The notes under the pieces were generated by a model. That model was not told the origin of the DNA. It ran no database searches and saw only the letters and a list, made by a program, of their open reading frames with translations. A stretch of DNA of 51,398 nucleotides from Anaerolineales bacterium (GTDB taxonomy: Bacteria > Chloroflexota > Anaerolineae > Anaerolineales > Villigracilaceae). Location of the stretch: assembly GCA_023382575.1 (NCBI GenBank), contig JAHDWC010000002.1, forward strand, positions 1 to 51,398, in the 5' to 3' direction. The first letter of the stretch is position 1, and the number at the start of each line of letters is the position of its first letter. Made by a program: the position numbers and the translations under genes. Below, one piece after another: positions 17,425-26,405 of this stretch.

Positions 17425-19269
17425 TTATTCACATACAATATCACCAGCCATATTGGGTCTGGAGTCCGTTACCGAAAGAATGACACGTGACGTGATCACG
17501 ATGCGCGAATCGGATGTGATCCCTGGTACGATGCCGGAGAGAGTCAGCGTGTTGTTGGTGGCATCGAGTGACATGGTCAACTCGCCTGCGGGGATATAGG
17601 ATGAGGTCGGTTCGGAGAATTGCAGAATACCGCCGCCGAGGCGGGCCCGATTCCCGCCTGCTTCTGGCAGGATGCTTGTGACCAGCCGATATTCGATGCC
17701 GGCTTGATCGCCTGTGAGAATGTTATTGTCGATGTCGACCAGCACATCCCAGCCATTCGTGAAATTATCGATTCCCGGAGTTAGATAATTCTTTAGGTCC
17801 GCGCTGGAAGCTGCCAGTTTTATGGCAGCGTTCAAATTTTCTCCTTCAAGAGATGTGGAAACTTCCAGAATATTGTAGTAAGGAATCGTGATGCTGACCT
17901 CCTCGATGTCCTGGATTGTTTCGCCGGGTCGGCATACATTGGCAACTTGCGCCTCTTCTGGGAGGTTGAGAGTTAATTGATCCACCCATGCAATGGGACA
18001 TCCCCGGAGCGAATTCTGCAAGTTGTCTGGCAGGTCAAGCGTAGTCGCTGTGGCGGGATCGAATAGCTCGATGATTGTAGCCTTGGTTTGTGGGTCGTTT
18101 CTCGTGTAGATCAATTTACTGTCAGGCGTCCATCCACACATGGTTGCGGATTCGGGGAGATTCAGCAAGGTCCCGGTCATCTCGACATCATATACGAAGT
18201 CGCGAGGTGGAAGGGGGGTCCGCTGGAGTTCGAGGTCAAAGGAATCTTCCCAAGCGGGACGGTAATGTACATGCAGAAACTTTTGGTTTGGCGACCATGA
18301 GATCTCGCAATGATAGCGGGCATCTATTTCCATCTCGAATACCATCGCAGGGAATTCAAAATCGGAACGAGAGATATAGGCCCAATCGCGATCTGCATTC
18401 CCGGCGCGGCGAGTGACAAATGCGGTTTGTTGATAATCCGGTGAAAAAGCGAGGCATTCCATTTTGTCGCTGCGGTTGAGCTCTTCAATGGAAATTCTGC
18501 TTGCTCCCGATCCATCTGTCAGAACGGTGTCGAATCTTGTTTGAACGGTCATCGGCAGAATGGCTTGCCCGCCCGGATGCCAGACAGTCCGCCAATCATT
18601 GGTATGGAGAGTGCTTAGTTGCCTTAAGTCGGTTCCATCACTGTTGATGACAAAATAACTGGGCGTGGTAAAAGTTTTATCCACATAGGTCCAGCCTGCC
18701 CCGGCAAGTTTGGAACCATCTGGCGACCATTGCCAGTCCACGCCATACATGGCGGAAGGCATCCGCAATTCAATGAGCGATTTGCTTGCAACGTCGTACA
18801 CAAATTCTCGGAATCCGCAGCGGAAGTCTTCATCGAGGTTGGCGCAGATGGCGATGCGAGCTTTCGTAAAATCGGGAGACAAAAAGACACGCAGCGGGAC
18901 TCGTGCCTCAACTGTACTCGAATCTATGGAGCGATCTTCTGGTAGTTGGCTTCCCAACTCCTGCCGTGAGAGGAGAATCTTCTTTTGTCCTGTTTGCAGG
19001 TCGAAGACGAGAATGTTGCGCGTGTCATCGTAAATGACAAAGCCATCTTCCCCTATAAGGTTAGGCTCACTCATAGGAGCAGTATCCGCTGTGGCAGTTG
19101 GTGGAGGCGGCAGAGTGGGGGGAAAGCTCGGGGTTGGCTGATCCGTTATCGTGGCGGTTGGAGGCGGGAGGGTCTGTGTCGCTGGGATGGTTGGCTGAGC
19201 CATGCATCCTAAAATCATCCAATGCAGGCTGAGCACTGACAGAATTTTCTTCCATGGGACGTGTATCAT
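17425..19269 (-). CDS. Lipoprotein with TolB/WD40-like beta-propeller repeats
   Basis: About 614 residues from ATG 19269 (a TTG at 19278 is possible; neither has an SD). The signal peptide ends in MILGC, a slightly unusual lipobox with Leu at -2; Cys22 is the likely lipid site. A Pro/Thr-rich linker (about 25-65) follows. The ectodomain holds repeats of the PD40 type: FLSPDFTKARIAI, WQWSPDGSKLAGA, FSPDYQQTAFVTR, ISWSPNQKFLHVH and GWTPDSKLIYTR. The last 150 residues look like a separate beta domain. Probably surface-exposed and involved in binding; partner unknown. Confidence 0.75.
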   Translation of the reverse strand: MIHVPWKKILSVLSLHWMILGCMAQPTIPATQTLPPPTATITDQPTPSFPPTLPPPPTATADTAPMSEPNLIGEDGFVIYDDTRNILVFDLQTGQKKILLSRQELGSQLPEDRSIDSSTVEARVPLRVFLSPDFTKARIAICANLDEDFRCGFREFVYDVASKSLIELRMPSAMYGVDWQWSPDGSKLAGAGWTYVDKTFTTPSYFVINSDGTDLRQLSTLHTNDWRTVWHPGGQAILPMTVQTRFDTVLTDGSGASRISIEELNRSDKMECLAFSPDYQQTAFVTRRAGNADRDWAYISRSDFEFPAMVFEMEIDARYHCEISWSPNQKFLHVHYRPAWEDSFDLELQRTPLPPRDFVYDVEMTGTLLNLPESATMCGWTPDSKLIYTRNDPQTKATIIELFDPATATTLDLPDNLQNSLRGCPIAWVDQLTLNLPEEAQVANVCRPGETIQDIEEVSITIPYYNILEVSTSLEGENLNAAIKLAASSADLKNYLTPGIDNFTNGWDVLVDIDNNILTGDQAGIEYRLVTSILPEAGGNRARLGGGILQFSEPTSSYIPAGELTMSLDATNNTLTLSGIVPGITSDSRIVITSRVILSVTDSRPNMAGDIVCE

Positions 19270-19357
19270 GCCGCACAAGGATAGCAGGAATGGACTTGCT
19301 TTTCAAGGAGGGTAAATTTTGCGATTTTTGCCGCAGGAGCGAATTTTGATTTTATTG

Positions 19358-19363
19358 TATAAT
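19358..19363 (+). promoter_or_regulatory. Candidate -10 box for the Tyr-rich secreted protein
   Basis: TATAAT preceded by TG, 19 bases before the GTG start codon, with no clear -35 box. It shares the octamer TGTATAAT with the gmd upstream region. Confidence 0.5.
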
Positions 19364-19382
19364 CCTTTGCAAGGAGAACATC

Positions 19383-19922
19383 GTGAAAAAATTACTGATC
19401 GCAAGTTTTCTATTGATCTCCCTTCTGGCTTCAACAACAGGTGTCGCTTCTGCCGGGTCTGCGTTGGAGTTGATCGAGGTGATGAATCACGGCGGCGGCC
19501 CGACCTTTATTTTTCGGGTGGTGGGTGAATTCTCCCGCAGTGAGTTGGATGCCGGTTTTGTGTCGGTGAACAACGGAGATGATTATCCGCTGTATTGTGC
19601 GCAGGTCGGGGCTGATATGGTCGTATGCCATACCAGCAAGAAAGTGGGCGGGCAGGATATGGTTGTCGGTTTTGGCGGCGCCCGCTTCTGGGTCAGCGTG
19701 CCAGAGCAGGTGATCTGTTCTCCAGTGTATGATTACAGCTACCCAGATGCCGACTCATGGCAACTTCAAGGAAACTATTGCACGGCTGATGTGGAAGAAG
19801 ATTCTCAGGTAATATCCTATTACAGCCCATATTGGGGCAGTTACTATAACTACTATTACTATCCTAGCGGCGTCGAAAATGGCGGCTGGGAGAATCCTGG
19901 CTCAGGTTATTACTATCAGTAA
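19383..19922 (+). CDS. Small secreted protein with Tyr/Gly-rich C-terminus
   Basis: 179 residues, GTG start at 19383 with a strong SD (AAGGAG). A Sec signal peptide (KKLLIASFLLISLLAS..) ends at about ASA (residues 22-24). The mature part starts with a beta-rich domain (about 25-105, GPTFIFRVVGEF) containing three cysteines (72, 82 and 112, by count) and a fourth at about 133. The last 40 residues are dominated by Tyr, Gly, Ser, Asn and Pro (for example YYSPYWGSYYNYYYYPSG), a composition seen in adhesive or self-assembling surface proteins. Flanked by its own promoter and a strong terminator, so probably monocistronic. No known family recognised. Confidence 0.75.
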   Translation: MKKLLIASFLLISLLASTTGVASAGSALELIEVMNHGGGPTFIFRVVGEFSRSELDAGFVSVNNGDDYPLYCAQVGADMVVCHTSKKVGGQDMVVGFGGARFWVSVPEQVICSPVYDYSYPDADSWQLQGNYCTADVEEDSQVISYYSPYWGSYYNYYYYPSGVENGGWENPGSGYYYQ

Positions 19923-19941
19923 GATACTCAAAAAAGCAAAA

Positions 19942-19970
19942 GGACAGCCGTCAACGGCTGTTCTTTTTTT
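19942..19970 (+). terminator. Rho-independent terminator
   Basis: A 9-bp stem (GGACAGCCG with CGGCTGTTC, one G-U pair) around a TCAA loop, followed by seven T. It ends the transcript of the Tyr-rich secreted protein and isolates it from the regulator and the long operon downstream. Confidence 0.9.
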
Positions 19971-20026
19971 GTTGACTGTTGGGCGCATCATAGGGAAATC
20001 GTAGGGATTCTCACATCTGACTTGGC

Positions 20027-20055
20027 TTGACTCTCTGGGGGATTTGTGTCAGAAT
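20027..20055 (+). promoter_or_regulatory. Candidate promoter of the winged-helix regulator
   Basis: TTGACT (5 of 6 matches to the -35 consensus), a 17-base spacer, then CAGAAT (4 of 6 matches to -10). The expected start, near 20062, leaves a leader of about 15 bases without an SD. Confidence 0.4.
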
Positions 20056-20066
20056 TCAAAATCTGA
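20049..20066. promoter_or_regulatory. Inverted repeat over the -10 region, operator candidate
   Basis: TCAGA and TCTGA arms, eight bases apart, cover the -10 box and the predicted start of the regulator gene. This could be an autoregulatory site. The short arms make this weak. Confidence 0.3.
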
Positions 20067-20076
20067 ACGCTCGATT

Positions 20077-20544
20077 ATGACTACCAAAATCAAACCGCAC
20101 GAATACGCCCTGCTCGACGAAATCGCGCAGGATTCTCTTGTGACGCAGGCAAATCTCTCGAAGCGCCTCGGGATCGCCGTCGGGAGCGTCAACTGGTATA
20201 TCAAACGCCTCATCACTCGTGGTTGGGTCAAGGTCTCACACCTCGACCGCACCCGTCTGCAATATGACCTCACCCCCGAAGGCATGAAGGTTTTTACCCA
20301 ACGAGCCATGTCCTATGCACGCGATTCGCTCAAGGTCTATGGCGATTTGCGGGATAAAGCAAAATTTCTTGCTACTGAACTTAAACAAAAAGGTATCAAA
20401 AGCGTGTACATCAACGGCGACGACCAAATCACAGACATCCTTCGGCTGACCTGCATCGAAGCTGGTTTGACCATCAGCGATTTACCCGAAGGCTGCGTGC
20501 TGGAAGCCGATGGGCGCGGGTATCGTGTGCGGATGAAACAGTGA
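20077..20544 (+). CDS. Winged-helix transcriptional regulator of the glycan locus
   Basis: 155 residues. The N-terminal MarR/Lrp-like winged helix (about 8-75) has the helix-turn-helix QANLSKRLGIAVGSVNWYIK, a wing around HLDRTRLQYDLTPEG, then a helix. The C-terminal part (about 100-155; KGIKSVYINGDDQITDIL) resembles a small Rossmann-like nucleotide-binding unit with a degenerate glycine motif. Proteins of this layout often head exopolysaccharide clusters. The ATG at 20077 is preferred over an in-frame TTG at 20044, which would place the start inside the promoter. The next gene starts two bases after its stop, so it is probably co-transcribed with the sugar genes it controls. Confidence 0.8.
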   Translation: MTTKIKPHEYALLDEIAQDSLVTQANLSKRLGIAVGSVNWYIKRLITRGWVKVSHLDRTRLQYDLTPEGMKVFTQRAMSYARDSLKVYGDLRDKAKFLATELKQKGIKSVYINGDDQITDILRLTCIEAGLTISDLPEGCVLEADGRGYRVRMKQ

Positions 20545-20545
20545 A

Positions 20546-21496
20546 ATGAATCATATGACAAAGAACTTTGCTGTAATCGGGGCGGGCGGGTATATTGCAC
20601 CCCGTCACTTACGTGCCATTCGGGATACAGGTAACCGTCTCATCGCTGCTGTTGACCCAAAAGATTCAGTCGGCGTGCTCGACCAGTACTCCTATGACGT
20701 GAAATTTTTTACCGAAATCGAGCGTTTTGATCGTCATCTTGAAAAACTGCGTCGTGGCACGGAAGAGGAACGCGTCCATATTGTTACGGTTTGCTCTCCA
20801 AATTACTTGCATGATTCACATTGCCGCCTTGCTTTGCGCGTAGGGGCTGATGTGATTTGCGAAAAACCGCTGGTTATCAACCCTTGGAATTTGGATGCTC
20901 TTGAAGAGATTGAGGCAGAGACGAAACACCGCGTCCATACGGTCTTACAGTTACGCGTCCACCCAAGCCTGATCCAACTTCGCGAGTCTTTGCAATCTTC
21001 AAAAGAGATACAGGATGTTGAATTAACCTACATCACCAGTCGTGGACCATGGTACCAAGTTTCATGGAAGGGAAACTACGAAAAGTCGGGTGGCGTAGCG
21101 ACGAACATTGGCATTCATTTTTTTGATTTGTTAATGTGGCTCTTTGGTTCTGTCGGTGGCATCAAGGTCTATCATGCGGATAATGAACGCATGTCAGGTT
21201 TCATTGAATTAGAACGTGCGCGCGTGCGTTGGTTCCTTTCGGTAGACCGAAACGATTTGCCAGAACAGGCAAAGATAAATAACAAAACCACCTATCGTTC
21301 CATCACTGTGGACGGCAGAGAGATCGAATTTTCAGAAGGTTTTACCGATCTGCATACGAAGGTCTATGAAGAGACGCTTGCCGGACGTGGGTTTGGCATC
21401 CTGGATGCCCGTCCATCGGTGCAGTTGACATACAATATTCGTACAGCTCCTATTTCCCCGTTGGATACGTTGGCACATCCGTTATTGAAGAAGTAA
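20546..21496 (+). CDS. wlbA: Gfo/Idh/MocA oxidoreductase, WlbA/WbpB type
   Basis: 316 residues. The Rossmann motif is [13 protein letters not shown] (10-22), the family signature CEKPLV sits at 105-110, and the substrate-site stretch [15 protein letters not shown] carries the conserved His. WlbA oxidises the 3-OH of UDP-N-acetylglucosaminuronate to a 3-keto sugar. This call is supported by order: a WlbB-type acetyltransferase and a WlbC-type aminotransferase follow directly, the same three steps that make UDP-2,3-diacetamido-2,3-dideoxyglucuronate in Bordetella and Pseudomonas. The UDP-GlcNAc 6-dehydrogenase needed before it is not in the window. An ATG at 20555 is an alternative start. Confidence 0.85.
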   Translation: MNHMTKNFAVIGAGGYIAPRHLRAIRDTGNRLIAAVDPKDSVGVLDQYSYDVKFFTEIERFDRHLEKLRRGTEEERVHIVTVCSPNYLHDSHCRLALRVGADVICEKPLVINPWNLDALEEIEAETKHRVHTVLQLRVHPSLIQLRESLQSSKEIQDVELTYITSRGPWYQVSWKGNYEKSGGVATNIGIHFFDLLMWLFGSVGGIKVYHADNERMSGFIELERARVRWFLSVDRNDLPEQAKINNKTTYRSITVDGREIEFSEGFTDLHTKVYEETLAGRGFGILDARPSVQLTYNIRTAPISPLDTLAHPLLKK

Positions 21497-21498
21497 AT

Positions 21499-22080
21499 AT
21501 GGCAGATTATTTTGTGCATGAATCCAGTTATGTCGATGCAGGTGCAGAGATCGGTATGGGGACGAAGATATGGCACTTTTGTCATGTCATGCCACGTGCC
21601 AAGATCGGTGAACGCTGCAATATTGGTCAAAATGTTCTGGTGTCATCCGATGTGACTATTGGGACAAATGTGAAGATCCAGAATAATGTCTCGCTTTATA
21701 CCGGCGTGATAGTTGAGGATGATGTCTTTCTGGGTCCTTCGATGGTGTTTACGAACGTCATCAACCCGCGCAGTCATGTCAGCCGCAAGGAAGAGTACAA
21801 GACCACACTAGTCAAGAAGGGTGCATCTATTGGCGCAAATGCAACTATTGTATGTGGTACGACTCTTGGGCAATATTGCTTTATTGGTGCAGGAGCAGTC
21901 GTGACAAAAGATGTCCCTGATTATGCATTGGCATATGGGAATCCGGCTCGTGTTTGCGGGTGGGTTTGTCAGTGTGGCGAGCAGTTGGATTTTGAGAACG
22001 ACCATGCTATCTGCTCGCGATGTGGTAGTGCTTACAGGAAACGCGATTCAGTTGTCAGTTTGGAGAGAGGCGAAGAATGA
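21499..22080 (+). CDS. wlbB: UDP-sugar 3-N-acetyltransferase, WlbB/WbpD type
   Basis: 193 residues of left-handed beta-helix fold: hexapeptide repeats from about residue 10 ([16 protein letters not shown]) to about 145. The stretch INPRSHVSR, then [17 protein letters not shown], is characteristic of WlbB, with a candidate catalytic His. It ends with VYGNP-like [15 protein letters not shown]-terminal zinc-ribbon-like tail (C-x-C-G ... C-x2-C-G, about 156-175) is also typical of this group. It transfers acetyl from acetyl-CoA to the 3-amino group made by the aminotransferase next door. Two bases separate it from wlbA; it overlaps the aminotransferase by four. Confidence 0.88.
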   Translation: MADYFVHESSYVDAGAEIGMGTKIWHFCHVMPRAKIGERCNIGQNVLVSSDVTIGTNVKIQNNVSLYTGVIVEDDVFLGPSMVFTNVINPRSHVSRKEEYKTTLVKKGASIGANATIVCGTTLGQYCFIGAGAVVTKDVPDYALAYGNPARVCGWVCQCGEQLDFENDHAICSRCGSAYRKRDSVVSLERGEE

Positions 22081-23174
22081 TTTCGTTGGTAGATTTGACG
22101 GCGCAGTATCATTCCATCAAGATGGAAATTGATGCAGCGGTTTTATCCACGTTAGAGTCTGGTCATTTTATTCTTGGTCCACAGGTGGCGAAGTTCGAAG
22201 AAAGTGTTGCATCATATCTGGGGGTTGGTCATGCAATTGGGTTAGCTTCTGGGACGGATGCACTGGTAATTGCGTTACGGGCGTTGAATATCGGCGCTGA
22301 TGATGAAGTCATTATTCCGGCGTATACCTTCTTTGCAACAGCGGGTACTGTGATATCGGTTGGGGCGAAACCAGTTATGGTGGATATTGATCCGCAAACA
22401 TATCAGATTGATGTGAACTATATCGAGTCTGCGATTTCATCGAAGACGAAGGCGATCATCCCGGTGCATTTGTACGGGCATCCGGCAGAGATGAAGCCAA
22501 TTTTGGAGATTGCTCGTAAACATGGAGTGAAGGTCATTGAGGATAACGCACAGGGGTATGGGGCGGAATATTTTGGGAAGAAAACTGGTTCCTTGGGGGA
22601 TATTGGTTGCTTGAGTTTCTTCCCAACCAAGAATCTTGGCGCTTATGGCGATGGTGGCATGGTAGTGACCTCCGATGCAGCACTTGCTGAACGTATGCGT
22701 ATGTTGCGTACTCATGGTTGGAAGAAGAAATATTATTCGGAAGAAGTTGGCTATAACAGCCGACTCGATGCGCTGCAAGCCGCTATTTTGCAAGCTAAAC
22801 TTCCATATTTGGATTTATGGAATAAGAAGCGTCGTGACCTTGCCAACCGCTATAACGAACATTTCGTGCCACTTGGTATCGTCACTCCAATAAAGCGCGA
22901 ATGGGCAAAGCATGTGTATCATCTATATATCATTCGTGTTGAAAAGCGCGATGCCTTGCAAGCTTTCTTGAAAGAGAGAGGGATTGCCTCTGAAGTGTAT
23001 TATCCGCTGCCGCCGCATCTTTCCATTCCTTGTCGTCAGTTTGGTTATAAGGAAGGCGACTTTCCGCATGCGGAGAAGGCAGCGAAGGAAACCCTTGCGC
23101 TTCCACTTTATCCGGAGTTAACCATCGAACAGCAGGATGAAGTCATTGCGGCTGTGAAGGAATTTGTGAGTTGA
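22077..23174 (+). CDS. wlbC: DegT/DnrJ/EryC1/StrS aminotransferase, WlbC/WbpE type
   Basis: 365 residues, PLP-dependent sugar aminotransferase. The PLP lysine is Lys185 in [14 protein letters not shown], with [11 protein letters not shown] (57-67) holding the phosphate and [11 protein letters not shown] (153-163) carrying the Asp that pairs with the PLP nitrogen. It would put the 3-amino group on the keto-uronate made by WlbA, using glutamate. SD AGAGG precedes ATG 22077, which overlaps the stop of wlbB (ATGA). The length and lysine position match WbpE. Substrate is inferred mainly from the wlbA-wlbB context. Confidence 0.88.
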   Translation: MISLVDLTAQYHSIKMEIDAAVLSTLESGHFILGPQVAKFEESVASYLGVGHAIGLASGTDALVIALRALNIGADDEVIIPAYTFFATAGTVISVGAKPVMVDIDPQTYQIDVNYIESAISSKTKAIIPVHLYGHPAEMKPILEIARKHGVKVIEDNAQGYGAEYFGKKTGSLGDIGCLSFFPTKNLGAYGDGGMVVTSDAALAERMRMLRTHGWKKKYYSEEVGYNSRLDALQAAILQAKLPYLDLWNKKRRDLANRYNEHFVPLGIVTPIKREWAKHVYHLYIIRVEKRDALQAFLKERGIASEVYYPLPPHLSIPCRQFGYKEGDFPHAEKAAKETLALPLYPELTIEQQDEVIAAVKEFVS

Positions 23175-23179
23175 GAAAA

Positions 23180-24049
23180 ATGTCTGCTGAATCTGAAGCT
23201 ACACCTAAACAAGAAAACTGGTCTTTGATTATCCGCCCACAACGTGCATGGTGGGATCTGCGTTTGGGCGATTTATGGCGATACCGCGATTTGGTAGTGC
23301 TATTTGTTTGGCGAGATTTTGTCTCCACTTATAAGCAAACTATTTTAGGTCCATTATGGCATATGGTGCAGCCGATCGCCACTACATTGGTGTTTACGGT
23401 TATTTTTGGAAATATTGCCCAACTTTCAACAGATGGGCTTCCTCCTTTTCTGTTTTACATGTCTGGTAATACTGTGTGGTCGTACTTTTCAGCGTGTCTA
23501 ACCAGCACTTCTGATACATTTAGAGCAAATGCGGGCATTTTTGGAAAAGTTTATTTTCCTCGTCTGATTACCCCTGTTTCCATTGTAATTTCCAACCTTA
23601 TTTCATTCGGTATACAGTTTCTGATATTTTTGGGGTTTATGATTTATTTTAAGATGTCGGGTTCAGAGGTATATCCCAACTTTTGGGTATTGTTATTGCC
23701 AATTTTGCTGATGATTATGGCTGGTATGGGGTTGGGACTGGGAATCATCATATCGTCTCTTACAACCAAATATAGAGATCTGCAAAAATTGGTTGGATTT
23801 GGTGTCCAATTATTTATGTATGGCACCCCGGTAATATATCCACTGTCATCAGTTGATGTGGAGTGGCGGTGGCTGATTCTTGCGAATCCAATGACTCCTA
23901 TTGTTGAATTTTTCCGTATGGCTTTTTTGGGGACGAGTTCATTATCTCCAATCTATCTTTTGTACAGTTTTGGAGTTGTAGTCATTATAGTTTTAGCTGG
24001 AGTTCTTGTTTTTAATCGCGTGGAAGCTACGTTTATGGATACGGTGTAA
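23180..24049 (+). CDS. wzm: ABC-2 polysaccharide exporter permease (Wzm)
   Basis: 289 residues with a cytoplasmic N-terminal amphipathic stretch and six transmembrane helices. Family motifs: WRDFVSTYKQTILGPLWHMV (about 48-67) and YRDLQKLVGFGVQLFMY in the second half. Together with the ATPase it moves a finished undecaprenyl-linked glycan across the membrane. The ATG at 23180 is chosen; the in-frame TTG at 23171 overlaps the previous stop. Wzt starts three bases after its stop. Confidence 0.92.
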   Translation: MSAESEATPKQENWSLIIRPQRAWWDLRLGDLWRYRDLVVLFVWRDFVSTYKQTILGPLWHMVQPIATTLVFTVIFGNIAQLSTDGLPPFLFYMSGNTVWSYFSACLTSTSDTFRANAGIFGKVYFPRLITPVSIVISNLISFGIQFLIFLGFMIYFKMSGSEVYPNFWVLLLPILLMIMAGMGLGLGIIISSLTTKYRDLQKLVGFGVQLFMYGTPVIYPLSSVDVEWRWLILANPMTPIVEFFRMAFLGTSSLSPIYLLYSFGVVVIIVLAGVLVFNRVEATFMDTV

Positions 24050-24052
24050 CAT

Positions 24053-25348
24053 ATGTCAACTACGGTTATTTCGGTCGAGGACATTTCAAAGAGCTATCGT
24101 TTGGGTGTGATTGGAACAGGTACTTTTTTTGGAGATCTCAATCGCTGGTGGGCGAGAAGGCTGGGTAGACCAGACCCATATGCGAAGATTGGTGAAGCAG
24201 ATCACGGAAATCGTTATGGTGAGACAATCTTGGCACTTAATAAAGTTAGCTTTCAGGTCAAGCAAGGTGAGGCGCTTGGCATTATTGGACGAAATGGTGC
24301 GGGGAAGAGCACTTTGTTAAAGATTCTATCTCAAGTTACCGCACCAACGTCTGGGGCCGTAAAGGTTAAGGGACGAATTGCAAGCCTGCTTGAAGTTGGA
24401 ACCGGGTTTCATCCCGAGTTGACAGGACGTGAAAATACATATTTGAATGGCGCCATCCTTGGCATGAGCCGCGCAGAAGTGAATCGTAAATTCGACGAGA
24501 TCGTAGGTTTTTCAGGTGTTGAAAAATTTATTGATACTCCAGTTAAGCGCTATTCAAGCGGGATGTATGTGCGCCTTGCTTTTGCGGTGGCAGCACACCT
24601 CGAACCTGATATTCTGGTGGTGGACGAAGTGCTGGCTGTGGGGGACGCAGAGTTCCAGAAAAAGTGTTTGGGCAAGATGGGCGACGTTGCAAACGAAGGG
24701 CGTACTGTATTATTTGTCAGTCATAATATGTCGGCGATCAATAGACTGTGTTCCCGTGCCTTGCTGATGGATGGTGGTTTGCTGGTTGAGGATGGAACTG
24801 CCTCGGAGGTTACCGGCAGATATTTACAGGGGTCAGATGCCATGGACCAGGGACGCAAATGGTCTCTCGAAAATGCTCCCGGTACGGAAGAGTTAAAGCT
24901 CCTCTCAGTAAAATTGATTCGTAATGATGATGCATTCGCCTCTTCGGTGATTGAAGTCAAGGATTCGCTGGCGTTGGAGATCGAATATCTGGTCAACAAG
25001 CCAGGCCTCCGATTCCGTTGTGCCGCTTTATTCTATAGTCAGGGTGTTTGTGCTTTTGCTTCCATTGAACCAAAGGAAGTGAAACGCGAGGTTGTTGGTC
25101 GTTATGTCTCCAGAGTGTTTATACCCCCGCATTTGCTTGGAGAGAACGAATACACGGTTGGAGTTTCGATTTTTACCTCTATTGGGGTCAAACAACATTT
25201 TGTCAGGGTGCAGGATATCTTAAGCTTTCAGGTTTTTGACTCGATGACGGCTCCCTCGGCAAGAGGTGATTATGCTGAGAATATGGTCAGTGCATTGCGT
25301 CCTATGTTGAATTGGGATTTAACGTTCAAGGATGCCGCTGGTAATTAA
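24053..25348 (+). CDS. wzt: ABC exporter ATPase with carbohydrate-binding C-domain (Wzt)
   Basis: 431 residues. The nucleotide-binding domain spans about 1-250: Walker A GRNGAGKST (79-87), signature YSSGM (167-171), Walker B ILVVDEVLAVGD (187-198) and switch His in VSHNM. An insert of about 40 residues between strand 1 and Walker A is typical of Wzt. The C-terminal domain (about 265-420; VKDSLALEIEYLV, then CAFASIEPKE) has the beta-sandwich pattern of Wzt-C, which in O8/O9a-type systems recognises the modified non-reducing end of the chain. This implies an export-coupled cap; the methyltransferase, acyltransferase and ulosonate genes nearby are candidates for making it. Confidence 0.92.
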   Translation: MSTTVISVEDISKSYRLGVIGTGTFFGDLNRWWARRLGRPDPYAKIGEADHGNRYGETILALNKVSFQVKQGEALGIIGRNGAGKSTLLKILSQVTAPTSGAVKVKGRIASLLEVGTGFHPELTGRENTYLNGAILGMSRAEVNRKFDEIVGFSGVEKFIDTPVKRYSSGMYVRLAFAVAAHLEPDILVVDEVLAVGDAEFQKKCLGKMGDVANEGRTVLFVSHNMSAINRLCSRALLMDGGLLVEDGTASEVTGRYLQGSDAMDQGRKWSLENAPGTEELKLLSVKLIRNDDAFASSVIEVKDSLALEIEYLVNKPGLRFRCAALFYSQGVCAFASIEPKEVKREVVGRYVSRVFIPPHLLGENEYTVGVSIFTSIGVKQHFVRVQDILSFQVFDSMTAPSARGDYAENMVSALRPMLNWDLTFKDAAGN

Positions 25349-25364
25349 CCGGACTTGATGTTAT

Positions 25365-26405
25365 ATGCCTGTTTCTTTGAATTTTTCCATGAAAATGACG
25401 AGGTTTCTTCTCGTATTAATGGACTTATATAATATAACCATTGGCAGGTTTAGGAAGAGTGGGAAAACCCAGCCTCCATACCCTGAATTGGTGGGATTGC
25501 TTGAAGGCTTTAACAACACTGTTCCCGCCCCAGATATCCTGTTCTTTGGTGACTCGGTTTTGTTGCGTGTTTCCCGTGACGATACGGATACGGATACACT
25601 TGATCAAATGCTTTCTAAAAAACTGGGAGGCAAGCTTAAGCTTTTAAGCATTGCCCATACGGCTTATCATATGCAGATTTATAAGAGTCTAATTAGGGTA
25701 CTTGATGTAACTAAAAGGAAACCGAGGGTTGTGATTCTGCCAATCAACTTGCGGAGTTTTTCGCCGCAATGGGATTTTTATCCCGCATGGCAATTTCATG
25801 ATGAGATTCAGGCTGTTGAAAACTATTTATCAAATCCATCGCTTGAAATTGCAGGCGTCAATGAAGTTTCCGCAACCTCGAATCTTCTCCGGCTCTTTGA
25901 TGCTATTCCAGTCAAATATCCATTGACAGAATTAAACCGTATTGGGCAGTTTCGAAGCATGATTGCTTCAAAATCAAAAAATGAAGATCAGAAAAACTCT
26001 CGTCTTCGCCAAATATTTATTTATCATTATATGCACCCGCTTTCTGAAGATCATCCGAAAATTAAAGCATTGGAAGAGTGTGTACGTATGCTTTCAGTTC
26101 TGAAAATTCCCCTCGTTCTTTATGTTACACCGATTAACTGGGAGGCTGGCAGGAAATACGTGGGATGGGAATTCATAGAGGCAGTTAAGTCAAATGTTAA
26201 TACGATTTCGAATAGACTATCTCCTCATCAAATGGATAACAAGGTCAACTTTGCAGACCTTAGTATCCTTCTTGAGGCAGGCTGTTTTTTTAGTGATGAT
26301 AATGCTACTGAACATCTTAACCAGCAAGGACGCAGGTTGCTGGCAGACGAAATAATGAAGATGATTCTTGAATTAAACCTAGATCACAATACAGAGGTAA
26401 TATGA
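25365..26405 (+). CDS. SGNH/GDSL-like hydrolase or acyltransferase
   Basis: 346 residues. Block I is ILFFGDSVLLRV (about 46-57) with the nucleophile in GDS; LPINLRSF (about 126-133) could be the Asn block; the C-terminal block is ATEHLNQQGRRLLADE (about 320-335), where His is followed by LNxxG as usual. The Asp normally three residues before His is absent (Ala instead), with acidic residues only nearby, so catalysis may differ. No transmembrane helix or clear signal peptide, so probably cytoplasmic. It may add or remove acyl groups on the glycan. No SD is seen at ATG 25365. Overlaps the methyltransferase by four bases. Confidence 0.6.
   Translation: MPVSLNFSMKMTRFLLVLMDLYNITIGRFRKSGKTQPPYPELVGLLEGFNNTVPAPDILFFGDSVLLRVSRDDTDTDTLDQMLSKKLGGKLKLLSIAHTAYHMQIYKSLIRVLDVTKRKPRVVILPINLRSFSPQWDFYPAWQFHDEIQAVENYLSNPSLEIAGVNEVSATSNLLRLFDAIPVKYPLTELNRIGQFRSMIASKSKNEDQKNSRLRQIFIYHYMHPLSEDHPKIKALEECVRMLSVLKIPLVLYVTPINWEAGRKYVGWEFIEAVKSNVNTISNRLSPHQMDNKVNFADLSILLEAGCFFSDDNATEHLNQQGRRLLADEIMKMILELNLDHNTEVI

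Noticed and set aside
19319-19528. 69-codon ORF with TTG start behind a perfect AAGGAGGG (19305-19312)
   Set aside because: It overlaps the signal-peptide gene at 19383 in another frame, its product has no plausible composition, and the likely promoter lies downstream of its start. The SD match is probably chance or a relic.
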